Assembly (NCBI RefSeq): GCF_025562455.1
Contig: NZ_JAHPRO010000013.1
Coordinates: forward strand, 1 to 64,000
Origin: Acinetobacter sp. WU_MDCI_Axc73
GTDB lineage: Bacteria > Pseudomonadota > Gammaproteobacteria > Pseudomonadales > Moraxellaceae
DNA length: 64,000 nt
Direction: 5' to 3'
Numbering within the stretch: the first letter of the stretch is position 1; every line of letters starts with the position of its first letter. The notes beneath the pieces were generated by a model. It searched no databases. It had not been told where the DNA came from and worked only from the letters and a program-made list of their open reading frames with translations. Below are positions 62,827-64,000 of this stretch, in pieces. Made by a program: the position numbers and the translations under genes.

Positions 62827-63711
62827 TTATTTCTTATTTGATTCTAAGATCAAATGCAACATATGGGTCGCAGTGGTATGTCTAATGTGATCTAGTCGGG
62901 CATGAAAATATCTTTGCGATAGAGCATCGCCAGATAAATCTTCCAGTATTTGAAAACCCATTTGATTCACAAGATCATTCAACTCTAATGAATTAAATTG
63001 CCCCATCAATGGTTCGCCTAAAATTTTTGTGAATTGAGCAACGGCTTGAGTTCCTATTTTTTCAATCCCCTGAAGCGAATCAAAATTAATCGAATAATCT
63101 AAAACGACTTCGCTTTGTGCTGCGGCAAAATCAGCAATACTCATTAAAGTATGTAAAGTGGTTTCGGGTTGCAAATAATGGGTTGTGCCCAGCCACGAAT
63201 AAAAAGCAGGACGATCTTGAGCATAACCACTGCGAGCTAAAACCTCTCCCAAAGCTTCCTTTTCAAAATCGATGGCAACAAATTTGACATTGTCTGGAAG
63301 ATCACCAAGTTGATTAAGTTTCTGTATTTTTAAACGCTGTGTATCAGGATGATCAACCTCAAAAATTTTTAAATCTGGATAATACTGAGCCAAACGTAAG
63401 GCAAATGAATCTAAGCCTGCCCCAACAAGCACATATTGATCAATTCCCTTTTCAATCGCCTGTTTTAAGCAATCTTCAGCATAACGAGAACGCCCCACGA
63501 CCTGAGCTGTTAACAAACCTAGCGTTCGATTCAATGGCGGCGAGTTAAAGATTCTATTCACCAAAGGCAAGCTTAATAATCTTTTCCACGCTTTACTGGT
63601 CATTTCAAATGCATAAGCATCGACAAAAATCGGATCATGAGCAAATAAATAATGATACGCGCGTAATGCCGCAGCAGCTTCTGCGGTACGACTTGACCGT
63701 CCTTGTTTCAT
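62827..63711 (-). CDS. SAM-dependent methyltransferase, LCMT/TIGR00027-type
   Basis: The 294-residue protein has SRTAEAAAALRAYHY near the start, the SAM motif YVLVGAGLDSFALRLA (about 92-107), FEVDHPDTQRLKIQKL and FYSWLGTTHYL. This is the leucine carboxyl methyltransferase-like family. The substrate is unknown. It is a single gene on the minus strand. Confidence 0.87.
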   Translation of the reverse strand: MKQGRSSRTAEAAAALRAYHYLFAHDPIFVDAYAFEMTSKAWKRLLSLPLVNRIFNSPPLNRTLGLLTAQVVGRSRYAEDCLKQAIEKGIDQYVLVGAGLDSFALRLAQYYPDLKIFEVDHPDTQRLKIQKLNQLGDLPDNVKFVAIDFEKEALGEVLARSGYAQDRPAFYSWLGTTHYLQPETTLHTLMSIADFAAAQSEVVLDYSINFDSLQGIEKIGTQAVAQFTKILGEPLMGQFNSLELNDLVNQMGFQILEDLSGDALSQRYFHARLDHIRHTTATHMLHLILESNKK

Positions 63712-63795
63712 GCCATATTCCTTGACAAGCTAAACCAAAATAAAAGCAGTCGATTGAAAACAATAGACTGTTTCATTTGAAAATAAACCAACAAA

Positions 63796-64000
63796 TTAAG
63801 CGTCTACTTTACTTTTGCTTAGACTGATTTGATATATCACTTCATAATCACGTAGGTTCAAGGTTTTCAAACGCTTTTTTAATTTTTTTAATGACCATGG
63901 CCATGCAGCAAAGTTACGCCCGTTGGCATCTAAATAGTAGCTTTTACAGCCGCCTGCATTAAATACTGTGGTTTTTAAATGCTTTTGCACCAACTCATTA
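63796..64000 (-). CDS. C-terminal end of a flavin-containing (Baeyer-Villiger-type) monooxygenase, cut by window edge
   Basis: The frame is open to the right edge. The visible 68 residues contain VFNAGGCKSYYLDANGRNFA and WPWSLKKLKKRL, typical of the C-terminus of bacterial Baeyer-Villiger monooxygenases, which end with GGCxSWYLD...G and an aromatic WP. The start and nucleotide motifs lie outside the window, so the call rests on the tail alone. Confidence 0.7.
   Translation of the reverse strand, partial: NELVQKHLKTTVFNAGGCKSYYLDANGRNFAAWPWSLKKLKKRLKTLNLRDYEVIYQISLSKSKVDA

Overview
The window is an A+T-rich gammaproteobacterial chromosome segment that I assign to Acinetobacter. The main grounds are the single-gene fusion of RNase HI to the DNA polymerase III epsilon subunit (19131-20603), the gene content and order of the housekeeping blocks, and the general protein character. 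About 70 genes are supported, and most of the window is ordinary chromosome.

Positions 28-8636 are a filamentous (inovirus-type) prophage inserted in a tRNA-Glu gene. It is bounded by 46-bp direct repeats that differ at one base. It carries a repressor-like XRE gene on the minus strand, a membrane-anchored DUF2726 protein, a rolling-circle replication initiator, a ssDNA-binding protein, several microproteins, the major coat protein followed by a UUCG-loop terminator, an adsorption-type protein, a gpVI-like protein, a Zot-type assembly ATPase, a likely replication-origin region and its own tyrosine integrase. The 3' end of the repressor gene runs through the attachment core into the host tRNA. 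The integrated gene therefore encodes 95 aa, whereas the excised circular genome would encode about 154 aa. This layout resembles integration-dependent immunity and is one of the two main discoveries proposed here.

Positions 8700-33285 are core chromosome. They hold an Old Yellow Enzyme; an eight-LysM MltD-type lytic transglycosylase directly upstream of yejABEF on the minus strand (suggesting muropeptide release and import); rnhA-dnaQ; a FimL-like gene overlapping nudC; the rsmI/lpoA/yraN/dolP neighbourhood with an esterase; a SutA-like gene; ygfB-pepP-ubiH-ubiI; and, divergently, a coiled-coil gene, zapA and 6S RNA.

Positions 33300-42590 are an accessory island. Two decayed IS5-like transposase remnants in the same orientation flank a compact plus-strand six-gene set: EmrA-type adaptor, EmrB-type MFS pump, GNAT-like protein, GH3-family acyl-adenylating (acyl acid-amido synthetase) enzyme, TolC-type outer-membrane channel and a second GNAT-like protein. 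It reads as a biosynthesis-plus-export cassette for an acyl-amino-acid-like small molecule, and is the second main discovery proposed.

Positions 42589-64000 are core chromosome again. They hold a secreted lipase-like hydrolase; a Cys-rich, double-YHS copper-type P-type ATPase with a divergent MerR regulator and a recognisable MerR-type promoter; gyrA; etfBA; lptM-lysA-dapF-(hydrolase)-xerC; a CycA-like amino-acid permease; radA; a Tim44-domain protein; epmA overlapping pdxB; an LCMT-type methyltransferase; and the 3' end of a probable Baeyer-Villiger-type flavin monooxygenase cut by the window edge. No CRISPR array or rRNA was seen.
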